A DNA stretch of 6,327 nucleotides from Bacteroidota bacterium (GTDB lineage: Bacteria > Bacteroidota > Bacteroidia > Chitinophagales > Saprospiraceae). Below are positions 1-6,301 of this stretch, one piece after another; positions within the stretch are counted from its first letter, which is position 1; each line of letters starts with the position of its first letter. The translations under genes and the position numbers were made by a program. The notes beneath the pieces were generated by a model. The model ran no database searches. It saw only the letters and a program-made list of their open reading frames with translations, and was not told where the DNA came from. The stretch is taken from assembly GCA_024280135.1 (NCBI GenBank), contig JAJRQS010000271.1, forward strand, positions 1 through 6,327, in the 5' to 3' direction.

Positions 1-134
1 CCATAGGTGTTTAATACCGTTCCATTAACTGGAATATCGATAAAAACATTCCCGCCTATGTCAGCACCAGTACACTGAGCATAAGCAGCGACCGAGGCAA
101 GAAGTAAAATAGAAAAAAGAAGCATTTTTTTCAT
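1..134 (-). CDS. Secreted protein, N-terminal fragment cut by the window edge
   Basis: The minus strand opens with ATG at 134 and stays open to the window edge, giving 44 whole codons. The product starts MKKMLLFSILLLASVAAYAQ: two lysines, a leucine-rich hydrophobic core and an AYA-Q signal peptidase I site, so the protein is exported to the periplasm or beyond. The first mature residues, CTGADIGGNVFIDIPVNG, resemble the opening G-x-V-F-x-D-x-x-x-N-G strand of SdrD_B-like (Cna-B type) beta-sandwich domains that are common in large secreted adhesin-like proteins of Bacteroidota. The signal peptide is seen directly; the SdrD-like assignment is inferred from about 15 residues and is weak. The gene is divergent from the HtrA protease gene and shares the 153-base intergenic region with it. 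The rest of the protein, its length and any C-terminal sorting domain lie outside the window. Confidence 0.7.
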   Translation of the reverse strand, partial: MKKMLLFSILLLASVAAYAQCTGADIGGNVFIDIPVNGTVLNTY

Positions 135-287
135 CAGAAAAAGATTTAAATTATGTGATTTGCGTATTTTTGGTTTGTATTACCAGTATCTTACGGAACA
201 CATTCCAAAATGTTCTAATCTATAAAACAGTAAAAAACACAACAAAAACAGTATATTTACGTCTAATACTAGCTAACTCAAACAAGC
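135..287. other. Divergent intergenic region between the secreted-protein gene and the HtrA gene
   Basis: This AT-rich 153-base stretch must hold promoters for both flanking, divergently transcribed genes. It contains one exact TAnnTTTG match on the plus strand (165-172) and a partial one, TATATTTA, at 252-259. A short imperfect inverted repeat lies at 196-215 (GAACA and TGTTC arms, with an alternative ACATT/AATGT pairing inside); it could be an operator or mere chance. No coding sequence or RNA gene is evident. Confidence 0.5.
165..172 (+). promoter_or_regulatory. Candidate -7 promoter element (TATTTTTG) for the HtrA gene
   Basis: TATTTTTG matches the Bacteroidota -7 consensus TAnnTTTG in every specified base. 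It lies 115 bases before the HtrA start, which would give a leader of roughly 105-110 bases. No TTTG or TTG is visible at the expected distance upstream for the -33 element, so the assignment rests on one short motif in AT-rich DNA and could be chance. Confidence 0.25.
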
Positions 288-1700
288 ATGACGACCCGAA
301 ACCTATTAATTGTCCTCACAACCTCTTTAGCAAGTGCTATTATCGCAGTCTTGCTATATGCCTTTGTCATCGAAAAGAAAAACCTGCAGCGGGAGACCTA
401 CCTTCCGGTAAAATTTGCGTCCTATGACGATGCCATCTTCTCTGGCAAGTTGCAACGCAAATTCCTATCCTCCTCTCCTACTAATTTTATAGAAGCCGCT
501 AAGCTTGTCACCCCAGCAGTCGTGAATATCAAAGCGATGCAAGGAGTGGGTTCTACTATTTGGGGAAGAGGCAGCGGATCGGGTGTAATTATTTCTCCCG
601 ACGGATTCATCGTGACTAACCTACATGTCGTGGACAATAGTGCTGAAATCAAAATTGCATTAGACGATGAAAGAGAATATAAAGCGAAAATTGTCGGAAT
701 AGATCAAAGTTCAGACATTGCTTTATTAAAAATAAAAGCCATCAATCTACCCCATATCATTATTGGGAATTCTGATTCTGTACATGTAGGGGAATGGGTA
801 CTCGCTGTTGGTAATCCTTTCAATTTAAAATCAACTGTAACCTCGGGCATCATCAGTGCCAAAAGTAGAAATATTAACATCCTAGATGCCGACAATCCCA
901 TCGAATCTTTTATCCAAACAGATGCAGTCATCAACCCCGGAAATAGTGGAGGTGCATTAGTCAACACCAATGGAGAACTCATTGGGATAAATACCGCAAT
1001 CATAACAGAATCAGGTCGTTATGAAGGATATTCTTTTGCAGTACCTTCAAACTTAGTCAGAAAAGTTGTTAAAGATATCAAAGAATTTGGAGAGGTAAAA
1101 CGTGGATTTTTAGGCATTAACATCAAACCCGTAGATGATAAATTAGCCAAAAAACTCGGCATGAACATGCCTAATGGAGTGGCCATCACAAGAGTCGTCA
1201 AAAACAGTGGTTCGGCTATTGTAGGACTACGTGTTAATGATGTAATATTAAAAATAAACAACAAAGAAATAAATTCCACTCCAGAGCTACAAGAGATTGT
1301 TGCACGCTATCGACCTGGCAATAAATTAGTCGTGGATATTGTCAGAGATGGACACCCACAACAAATATCAATTAAATTACAAGGCATCCGAAAAGAAGGT
1401 AAAAATTTCGCTGCGAAACTAAAACCCTATTTCAAAAAATATGGTTTCGAAGCCCGAAATTTAACTACTTCTGAAAAGCGAATTAGTGGCACTGAAGGCA
1501 TCAAAGTCATCTCCATCACCAAGGGCAAAAAGATTGCTAAGACCAATATGGAAATTGGCTACATCATCACTTCTGTTAATAATAAACCCATCCACGGATT
1601 ATATGATTTACTTACCACTTTTTCTGATTTAGAGGATGATGACATCACCTTTGAGGGGATTTATGAGGAATATCAAGGGATTTATCAATATTCGTTTTAG
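288..1700 (+). CDS. HtrA/DegP-family periplasmic serine protease, membrane-anchored, two PDZ domains
   Basis: A 470-residue trypsin-fold (S1C) protease that degrades or refolds damaged proteins in the cell envelope. Residues 5-27 form one hydrophobic segment after a short basic N-terminus, most likely an uncleaved anchor that leaves the rest in the periplasm. The protease domain spans about 66-262 and has a complete triad: His113 (TNLHVV), Asp143 (SSDIALLK) and Ser220 in PGNSGGALVN, with oxyanion-loop glycine 218. PDZ1 covers about 273-365 (RGFLGI start, then VKNSGSAIVGLRVNDVI and the ISIKL end). A second, more divergent PDZ-like region lies at about 375-465 (EGIKVISITKGKK, then IGYIITSVNNKPI). 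Length and order fit DegP/DegQ/MucD-type proteins. His113 is preceded by Leu where many relatives have Asn (TNNHVV), probably a harmless substitution. The ATG at 288 gives the complete anchor; no Shine-Dalgarno is visible, as usual in this phylum. The family is certain, but which paralogue (degP, degQ, degS-like) cannot be told. Confidence 0.95.
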   Translation: MTTRNLLIVLTTSLASAIIAVLLYAFVIEKKNLQRETYLPVKFASYDDAIFSGKLQRKFLSSSPTNFIEAAKLVTPAVVNIKAMQGVGSTIWGRGSGSGVIISPDGFIVTNLHVVDNSAEIKIALDDEREYKAKIVGIDQSSDIALLKIKAINLPHIIIGNSDSVHVGEWVLAVGNPFNLKSTVTSGIISAKSRNINILDADNPIESFIQTDAVINPGNSGGALVNTNGELIGINTAIITESGRYEGYSFAVPSNLVRKVVKDIKEFGEVKRGFLGINIKPVDDKLAKKLGMNMPNGVAITRVVKNSGSAIVGLRVNDVILKINNKEINSTPELQEIVARYRPGNKLVVDIVRDGHPQQISIKLQGIRKEGKNFAAKLKPYFKKYGFEARNLTTSEKRISGTEGIKVISITKGKKIAKTNMEIGYIITSVNNKPIHGLYDLLTTFSDLEDDDITFEGIYEEYQGIYQYSF

Positions 1701-1833
1701 TTTGCCTCCTATCGGGGTATGCGTTTATAGACCTCCGGCTCTAGTAGTAGAATGATGGTACAGATTGAGCAGATTGCTGCATATCCTCGATTTCTCTGTA
1801 TCGCAAAAAAAGCTTACATTTGCTAAAAAAAAC
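1701..1833 (+). other. Intergenic gap between the HtrA gene and rocD
   Basis: This stretch separates the HtrA stop from the preferred rocD start. The first 60 bases contain a locally GC-richer patch (about 1706-1745) unlike the AT-rich leaders elsewhere in the window; the last 30 bases are A-rich and directly precede rocD. There is only a weak possible stem (GGGGT near 1715 with ACCTC near 1731) without a T-run, so I do not call a terminator. No convincing TAnnTTTG promoter was found. Whether rocD is co-transcribed with the HtrA gene is therefore undecided. Confidence 0.4.
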
Positions 1834-3063
1834 ATGAGTTATACATCTAAGGATTATATCCACCTCGAAGATAAATTTGGCGCACACAATTATCACCCTT
1901 TACCCGTTGTGTTGGCAAAAGGAAAAGGTGTTTATGTTTGGGATGTTGAAGGCAAGAAATATTTTGATTTTTTGTCTGCCTATTCTGCTGTTAATCAAGG
2001 ACATTGCCATCCTAGAATTGTGAAAGCCCTGACAGACCAAGCACAAGTACTGACCTTGACATCAAGAGCTTTTTATAATGACATGCTAGGCAAATATGAG
2101 CGACACATCACGTCTTTCTTTGGATATGACAAAGTACTGCCCATCAATACAGGTGTTGAAGCTGTCGAGACAGCTATTAAATTAGCCCGCAAATGGGCAT
2201 ACAAGGTCAAAAAAGTACCCACTAACCAAGCAAAAATCATCTTTGCAAGTGGTAATTTTCATGGACGCACCCTTGGGGTCATCTCTGCTTCCATCGATCC
2301 AGATGCCACCAATGATTTTGGCCCTTTCCTTCCAGGGATAGAGATTATTCCTTACAATGATATAGAAGCTTTGGCGCAAGCACTTAAAGATCCAAATGCA
2401 GCGGCTTTTCTAGTTGAACCGATTCAAGGGGAAGCGGGTGTCGTTGTACCCGATGCTGACTATTTGCCTAAAGCATACGAATTGTGCCAAAGTAGCAATG
2501 CATTGTTTATTGCGGATGAAGTACAAACAGGTATTGCACGTACAGGAAAATTATTAGCGTGTGATTATTTTGATTTCAAACCTGATATTTTGATTCTTGG
2601 AAAAGCCTTGTCTGGCGGTGTCCTACCTGTTTCAGCAGTACTTGCAGATGATGCGGTGATGATGACTTTGAAGCCTGGAGAGCATGGTTCGACCTTTGGA
2701 GGGAATCCGATGGCCTGTGCCGTAGCTATGGAGGCACTAGACGTTATCAAAGAAGAGAACCTTGCGGAAAATGCTGCCATACTAGGAGACATCTTTCGTA
2801 AAAAAATGGAAGAATTAATTGCCAAAAATGATTTAGTTACTTTTGTTCGAGGAAAAGGACTTTTGAATGCTATTGGCATTAATGATACTGAAGATAGTGA
2901 TACGGCTTGGCGGATTTGCCTGGCATTAAGAGATAATGGCCTTCTAGCGAAACCAACCCATGGTAATATCATACGTTTTGCTCCGCCATTGGTGATGACT
3001 GAAGCTGAACTATTGGAATGCACCGAAATCATTTCAAAGACTATTCTTGAATTTAAGAAATAA
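1834..3063 (+). CDS. rocD: Ornithine aminotransferase (ornithine--oxo-acid transaminase)
   Basis: A cytosolic class-III PLP aminotransferase of 409 residues that moves the delta-amino group of ornithine to 2-oxoglutarate, giving glutamate-5-semialdehyde and glutamate; this links arginine/ornithine breakdown with proline and glutamate. Hallmarks: [11 protein letters not shown] with the substrate-side Tyr20, [15 protein letters not shown] at 47-60, the PLP phosphate loop [10 protein letters not shown] at 105-114, NFHGRTLG with Arg145, EPIQGEAG at 195-202, IADEVQTG with PLP-ring Asp228, the Schiff-base Lys257 in [16 protein letters not shown] at 286-292, and IIRFAPPL with Arg381 near the end. 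The combination NYHPLPV plus [13 protein letters not shown] separates OAT from acetylornithine or GABA aminotransferases. The frame stays open upstream to a TTG at 1765, but the family begins close to YIxLEDKxGAHNYHP, so ATG 1834 with its A-rich leader is the better start. It lies 26 bases before a phosphoesterase gene. No thiamine connection is seen. Confidence 0.95.
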   Translation: MSYTSKDYIHLEDKFGAHNYHPLPVVLAKGKGVYVWDVEGKKYFDFLSAYSAVNQGHCHPRIVKALTDQAQVLTLTSRAFYNDMLGKYERHITSFFGYDKVLPINTGVEAVETAIKLARKWAYKVKKVPTNQAKIIFASGNFHGRTLGVISASIDPDATNDFGPFLPGIEIIPYNDIEALAQALKDPNAAAFLVEPIQGEAGVVVPDADYLPKAYELCQSSNALFIADEVQTGIARTGKLLACDYFDFKPDILILGKALSGGVLPVSAVLADDAVMMTLKPGEHGSTFGGNPMACAVAMEALDVIKEENLAENAAILGDIFRKKMEELIAKNDLVTFVRGKGLLNAIGINDTEDSDTAWRICLALRDNGLLAKPTHGNIIRFAPPLVMTEAELLECTEIISKTILEFKK

Positions 3064-3089
3064 TACTCCTTACTATTACAAATTAATCA

Positions 3090-3605
3090 ATGAAGAAAAT
3101 TGGACTGATTTCGGATACCCATAGTTATATGGATGAGCCCATTTTGGAATTTTTTAAAGATTGTGATGAAATCTGGCATGCTGGGGACATTGGAGATCCG
3201 TTGGTCACTGATACGCTTGCTAATCTCAAAAAACTTCGAGCCGTCTATGGCAATATTGATTCGCCTGAGTTGAGACATCAATTTCCCCTCAATCAAATTT
3301 TTGAAATAGAAGGCGTTAAGGTGTTGATTACCCATATCGGAGGATATCCTGGGCGATATAATAAGCGTGTAAAAGATTTATTATTCAAAGAAAATGTAGA
3401 TCTTTATATTTGTGGGCACTCCCATATCTTGAAAGTCGTACACGATCCTCTGTTTGATTTATTACACATCAACCCCGGGGCTGCGGGCATCATTGGTATT
3501 CACCGTGTTCGGACAGTGATTCGGTTCACTATTGGAGGTGAAGAAAAAATTAGTGAATTACAAGTTGCTGAATTGGGAGATAGAGATAAGCCGCGGGCTC
3601 GGTAA
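3090..3605 (+). CDS. YfcE/MJ0936-type metallophosphoesterase (phosphodiesterase)
   Basis: A 171-residue single-domain calcineurin-like phosphoesterase, probably cytosolic and dimetal (Mn-type) dependent. All family motifs are present in order: DTH with Asp9 and His11, GD with Asp33, GNxD with Asn55 and Asp57, the lone metal His82 in ITHIGG, and GHSH at 109-112 with His110 and His112. The NPGAAG at 128-133 is also typical of the YfcE subgroup. The length is close to that of E. coli YfcE and M. jannaschii MJ0936, which hydrolyse phosphodiester bonds in model substrates; the physiological substrate is not known, and annotation as 'phosphodiesterase' or 'YfcE family' is as far as the sequence allows. 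The start is ATG 3090, 26 bases after the rocD stop, so the two are probably on one transcript, although no functional link is obvious. The C-terminus is a short charged tail (GDRDKPRAR). A strong inverted repeat follows the stop by 11 bases. Confidence 0.92.
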   Translation: MKKIGLISDTHSYMDEPILEFFKDCDEIWHAGDIGDPLVTDTLANLKKLRAVYGNIDSPELRHQFPLNQIFEIEGVKVLITHIGGYPGRYNKRVKDLLFKENVDLYICGHSHILKVVHDPLFDLLHINPGAAGIIGIHRVRTVIRFTIGGEEKISELQVAELGDRDKPRAR

Positions 3606-3616
3606 TTACTTTTTTA

Positions 3617-3673
3617 AAAAACGTTAAGGGCATCAAGCTGATTTTTAGCAACCATTGCACCCTTAACGTTTTT
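3617..3673. terminator. Bidirectional terminator between convergent genes
   Basis: A perfect 14-base inverted repeat: AAAAACGTTAAGGG at 3617-3630 and CCCTTAACGTTTTT at 3660-3673. Read on the plus strand the stem ends in five T; read on the minus strand it ends in six T (GTTTTTT). It begins 11 bases after the phosphoesterase stop and 9 bases after the receptor stop on the other strand, exactly where a shared terminator is expected. The 29-base loop is long for an intrinsic terminator; it may contain a small inner pairing (GCT/AGC). Termination is inferred from structure and position. Confidence 0.8.
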
Positions 3674-3682
3674 AGAAGTATC

Positions 3683-6115
3683 CTAAATTTTAACAACCAA
3701 ACCTAGCAAGAAGTTGATACCTGCTTGTGGATACAAGCCAACTTGTGAATAAGTCCCATTCCCTTCACGTTGATCATAGGGTCCTAAATATTCATTTGCC
3801 GTACGGTATCGATAAGCCCACCCATTTGCAGAATATTTTTGATTGAAGAGATTTAGTACTTTTAAATTCAACAAATATTCTACCTTCTTTTTACTTAATA
3901 AATAGTTGATTTGCAAGTCGTTATAAAGATAACTCTTCAAAGACGTGGCGTCATTGGATGTATTATCTAGATATTGTTTCCCTACATATTTGCCCGCAAG
4001 GGATGCGTTCAATTTATTATCAAGCAATGAAAAATTAAAGGCTAGTGCGGCAGTAATATTTGGAGAAAAAGCCAAGTTTGTATTTTCGTGCAAGACCGTT
4101 TCTTGTGCCCAGGTATCCCAATTATCGATGTACTCAGTAAACGTTTTAATTTTATTTTTACTTAGTGTAAGATTTCCCGAAAGACCTATTAAATTGGATA
4201 TTTGGTAAGCTGCATTTGTTTCTACACCTAAGCGATAACTCTTTGGCACATTCACCCGAGCATACTCCCCTACTTCTGTTAATTTACCCGTTAAGACCAA
4301 TTGGTTTTTATAGTTCATTAAAAAGCCATTGACTGCATAGCGAAATTGACCATGTTGCTTACGCATACCCAATTCCCAATCAATCAACCTTTCTGCTTTT
4401 GGCTTTCTCGAAATCGGGTTGGAGCGATAATCATTCCGATTGGGTTCTCTATGCCCAACGGCCATCGACGCATAAAATAACTTTCCGCCCATAAGCACTG
4501 ACCCACCGACTTTTGGATTAAAGAAATGATGTTTTACAGTACTAGGCAAGATCCCTCCACCATCTTCTATCCCAACAAAAGCATATTTAACTTTTCTATA
4601 TTGTAAATCAATGTAAGCTTTATAATAATTTAAGAAGGACTTTTCTGCTTTTGCATAAATATTAAAATCATTCTTTTTTGCTTTATTTCGATAGTATTCG
4701 TGACCTTGCGGAATGCCTGATTGTTGTGCCCAGACCACCTTACCAAAATGATCCCCAAGATACTCATTCCATCCACCTCCAATATCAACTTTTGCCCAAG
4801 TGGGAATCGTAATATTAATAACAGATCCATAAAAATCATTATCCAACCACTTACGTCGGATCAAATCAGACTCCTCAACGAGAACACCTCCCGTAAACAA
4901 ACTGTCACTACCATATATAAAAACATTTTGACCCTTTTTAAACTGCTCATAATATCCTTCACCTTTAGTATAGTGCAAGGCCGCATTTATTTTAATATCA
5001 TCAATTCGATTTGCATAAATGGCTTGATAATGTGTTTGTTTATAATTATCTACTTGGTCAGGATGTGGTTTATCTGAGCGTTCTTGCCCCGCTTCATTAT
5101 ACGTTCTCAGTGAATCAATTCCTACGTAATTAAGAGGCACACCATACCAACTTTGGTAAGTGATTTCATGACCAGAAAACATGTTTAATTTTAGGGAAGA
5201 TTGGTTATGGCTGAAATTTGCCGAAAGGAAATAGGAGTTAAGACTAGAAGCCGCTCTATCAATATAACCAGCTGATTTTATGCGACTTACACGCCCCGTA
5301 AAGGATAGTTCATCTTCACTTTTTTTGTCAAGTAAGTTTCCCGTACCCGCTTCTAAACTATATTTCTGGGTCTTAAAAGAACCGACGGTTGAAGCTAATA
5401 TTAAGCTAGGTTTGGGGCTTGCCATTTTAGTATCCACATTGATGGTTGCCCCAAAAGCACCTGCGCCATTTTTGGATGCCCCCACACCCCTTTCTATTTC
5501 TATGCTATTTGCGGAAGCCATAATATCTGGCAAATCTACCCAATAAACTTGGTGAGATTCTGAATCATTTAAAGGAATTCCATTGACTGTTACATTGATA
5601 TTCGTCTGATCAGAACCACGTACACGTATAGCAGTATAGCCCACGCCTCCACCTGCATCTGAAGTCACCACTGCCGAGGGTGTCATTTTTAATAAAAAGG
5701 GAACATCTTGCCCCAAGTTTTGCTTTTCAATTTCTTCCTGATGAATCTTTTGGAGCGTAAAAGGTCTTCTGTCATAAGTAATAACTGGGCAGGCTATAAC
5801 CCTTGTATCTTCCTCCAATTCAAAATACAATGCTACTATTTCTCCTTCTTGAACATTGACGTTTTCTATTTTTTTAGTCGTATAACCTATATAAGAGGCC
5901 TTCACCGAATAATTTCCGGGATCTAATTTCATCATATAATTTCCATCCAAATCCGTAGATGTTCCAAGCACTTTTCCATCAGGCAAAACAATCGAAATAT
6001 TAGCAAAAGAAAGCGGTTCTCCTTCAATAGCACTAACTTTTCCTTTTAGCACACCCTGAGCTGCAAGAGAAAACGAAAAAATAAAAATTAAAGCAATTAC
6101 TCCAATAACACGCAT
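3683..6115 (-). CDS. TonB-dependent outer-membrane receptor, probable thiamine or thiamine-precursor importer
   Basis: An 810-residue outer-membrane transporter. Residues 1-20 are a signal peptide (hydrophobic core, then SLAAQ). About 22-103 form a carboxypeptidase-regulatory-like beta-sandwich (GVLKGKVSAIEGEPLSFANI start, DLDGNY, YIGYTTKK), typical of Bacteroidota receptors. The plug spans about 118-229 (YTAIRVRGSDQ, VNGIPLNDSESHQVYWVDLP, IEIERGVGASKNGAGAFGATI), followed by a 22-strand-type barrel to the end, with HREPNRNDY at 555-563 and a hydrophobic last residue. Energy would come from TonB-ExbBD. The protein alone would only be called a generic receptor; the TPP riboswitch in its leader indicates a thiamine-related substrate, as known for TPP-regulated receptors in Bacteroidota. 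ATG 6115 is fixed by an in-frame TGA one codon upstream and by the complete signal peptide. No Shine-Dalgarno at useful spacing is visible (AAGG touches the ATG). The gene stands alone: convergent genes follow, and no thi genes or PnuT transporter are in view. Substrate is inferred; thiamine, HMP or a thiazole are all possible. Confidence 0.93.
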   Translation of the reverse strand: MRVIGVIALIFIFSFSLAAQGVLKGKVSAIEGEPLSFANISIVLPDGKVLGTSTDLDGNYMMKLDPGNYSVKASYIGYTTKKIENVNVQEGEIVALYFELEEDTRVIACPVITYDRRPFTLQKIHQEEIEKQNLGQDVPFLLKMTPSAVVTSDAGGGVGYTAIRVRGSDQTNINVTVNGIPLNDSESHQVYWVDLPDIMASANSIEIERGVGASKNGAGAFGATINVDTKMASPKPSLILASTVGSFKTQKYSLEAGTGNLLDKKSEDELSFTGRVSRIKSAGYIDRAASSLNSYFLSANFSHNQSSLKLNMFSGHEITYQSWYGVPLNYVGIDSLRTYNEAGQERSDKPHPDQVDNYKQTHYQAIYANRIDDIKINAALHYTKGEGYYEQFKKGQNVFIYGSDSLFTGGVLVEESDLIRRKWLDNDFYGSVINITIPTWAKVDIGGGWNEYLGDHFGKVVWAQQSGIPQGHEYYRNKAKKNDFNIYAKAEKSFLNYYKAYIDLQYRKVKYAFVGIEDGGGILPSTVKHHFFNPKVGGSVLMGGKLFYASMAVGHREPNRNDYRSNPISRKPKAERLIDWELGMRKQHGQFRYAVNGFLMNYKNQLVLTGKLTEVGEYARVNVPKSYRLGVETNAAYQISNLIGLSGNLTLSKNKIKTFTEYIDNWDTWAQETVLHENTNLAFSPNITAALAFNFSLLDNKLNASLAGKYVGKQYLDNTSNDATSLKSYLYNDLQINYLLSKKKVEYLLNLKVLNLFNQKYSANGWAYRYRTANEYLGPYDQREGNGTYSQVGLYPQAGINFLLGLVVKI

Positions 6116-6125
6116 CCTTCATCAT
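6033..6125 (-). other. Out-of-frame AUG AUG and 30-codon overlapping reading frame at the receptor start
   Basis: Two tandem ATGs begin 10 and 7 bases upstream of the receptor start and are in a different frame; that frame closes at TAG (6035-6033) after 30 codons, inside the signal-peptide region of the receptor. The predicted peptide is rich in Phe, Cys and Ser and resembles no protein I know. I do not call it a gene; it is listed because it could compete with or gate initiation at 6115 in a leader that is already under riboswitch control. Confidence 0.3.
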
Positions 6126-6146
6126 TTACTGGGTATGCATATAGAG

Positions 6147-6166
6147 ATAGACGACCGATTGGTCTA
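6147..6166 (-). promoter_or_regulatory. Possible riboswitch expression-platform hairpin (anti-P1)
   Basis: Just downstream of the aptamer the RNA reads UAGAC (6166-6162), a 9-base spacer, then GUCUA (6152-6148), which can pair. The first arm includes all four bases that form the 3' strand of aptamer helix P1, so the two helices exclude each other. An alternative inner pairing GACC/GGUC (6164-6161 with 6156-6153) strengthens local folding. No U-run follows, so this is not a terminator. The pairing is seen; a switching role is inferred. Confidence 0.4.
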
Positions 6167-6250
6167 GCTTCCTTCCCAACATTACTTGGGCAGGTTCTAT
6201 GGGTCTAATCTCAGCCGATGCAATATTGCATGGTTCGGCACCCCGTTAGA
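6163..6250 (-). ncRNA. TPP (THI-box) riboswitch aptamer
   Basis: This leader element binds thiamine pyrophosphate and lowers expression of the downstream receptor when TPP is abundant. Read on the minus strand the class hallmarks follow in order. P1 is UCUA (6250-6247) with UAGA (6166-6163). P2 is GGGU (6243-6240) with ACCC (6204-6201). P3 is GCCGA (6239-6235) with UCGGC (6218-6214), capped by a self-complementary UGCAAUAUUGCA arm. The conserved CUGAGA pyrimidine-sensing core is at 6214-6209. P4 is CCU with AGG, and P5 is CCAA with UUGG around GUAAUG, ending in the usual GGGAAGGAAG. The order and sequence match TPP aptamers such as that of E. coli thiM. It lies 47 bases before the receptor ATG and no terminator lies between, which suggests translational control. 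Confident from primary sequence and base pairing; a covariance-model search would settle it. Confidence 0.95.
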
Positions 6251-6254
6251 TAAA

Positions 6255-6262
6255 TGAACATA
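6255..6262 (-). promoter_or_regulatory. Candidate -7 promoter element for the riboswitch-receptor transcript
   Basis: On the minus strand TATGTTCA fits TAnnTTTG in four of six specified bases and ends 5 bases before helix P1, so transcription would begin almost exactly at the aptamer's first base. The position is persuasive, the sequence match is modest, and no clear TTTG is seen at the -33 distance. Confidence 0.3.
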
Positions 6263-6273
6263 GGTATATGAGA

Positions 6274-6301
6274 TTGGTTCATTTTGGAATGTATAATTTT
6301 G
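6274..6301 (+). promoter_or_regulatory. Candidate plus-strand promoter pointing out of the window
   Basis: TTG at 6274-6276 and an exact TAnnTTTG match (TAATTTTG, 6294-6301) are 17 bases apart, within the reported range for Bacteroidota -33/-7 promoters. Transcription would start near 6308 and leave the window, suggesting a gene divergent from the receptor just beyond the right edge. No start codon that opens a convincing frame is visible in the remaining 26 bases. Confidence 0.3.

Noticed and set aside
196..215. GAACA/TGTTC inverted repeat as an operator for the divergent promoters
   Set aside because: Five-base arms in AT-rich DNA occur often by chance and no second copy or link to a promoter motif is visible; mentioned only in the intergenic entry.
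155..427. Plus-strand 90-codon open frame overlapping the HtrA start
   Set aside because: It overlaps the well-supported protease frame for 140 bases, has no recognisable domain and low-complexity leader-like composition; it is a chance frame.
1765..1833. Longer rocD start at TTG 1765 giving a 23-residue N-terminal extension
   Set aside because: Ornithine aminotransferases of this type begin just before the YIxLEDKxGAHNYHP motif; ATG 1834 gives the family length and has an A-rich leader, while the extension resembles no targeting signal or family sequence.
2565..3032. Minus-strand 155-codon open frame inside rocD
   Set aside because: Serine-, alanine- and isoleucine-rich antisense shadow of a conserved enzyme gene, with no signal or motif of its own.
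4721..5077. Plus-strand 118-codon open frame inside the receptor gene
   Set aside because: Antisense shadow of the barrel-coding region; the Ile/Asn-rich composition reflects the reverse complement of an AT-rich gene.
6218..6231. Perfect 14-base palindrome ATGCAATATTGCAT as a transcription-factor operator
   Set aside because: It is the P3 arm of the TPP aptamer, a variable hairpin in this class, which explains its self-complementarity without an operator.
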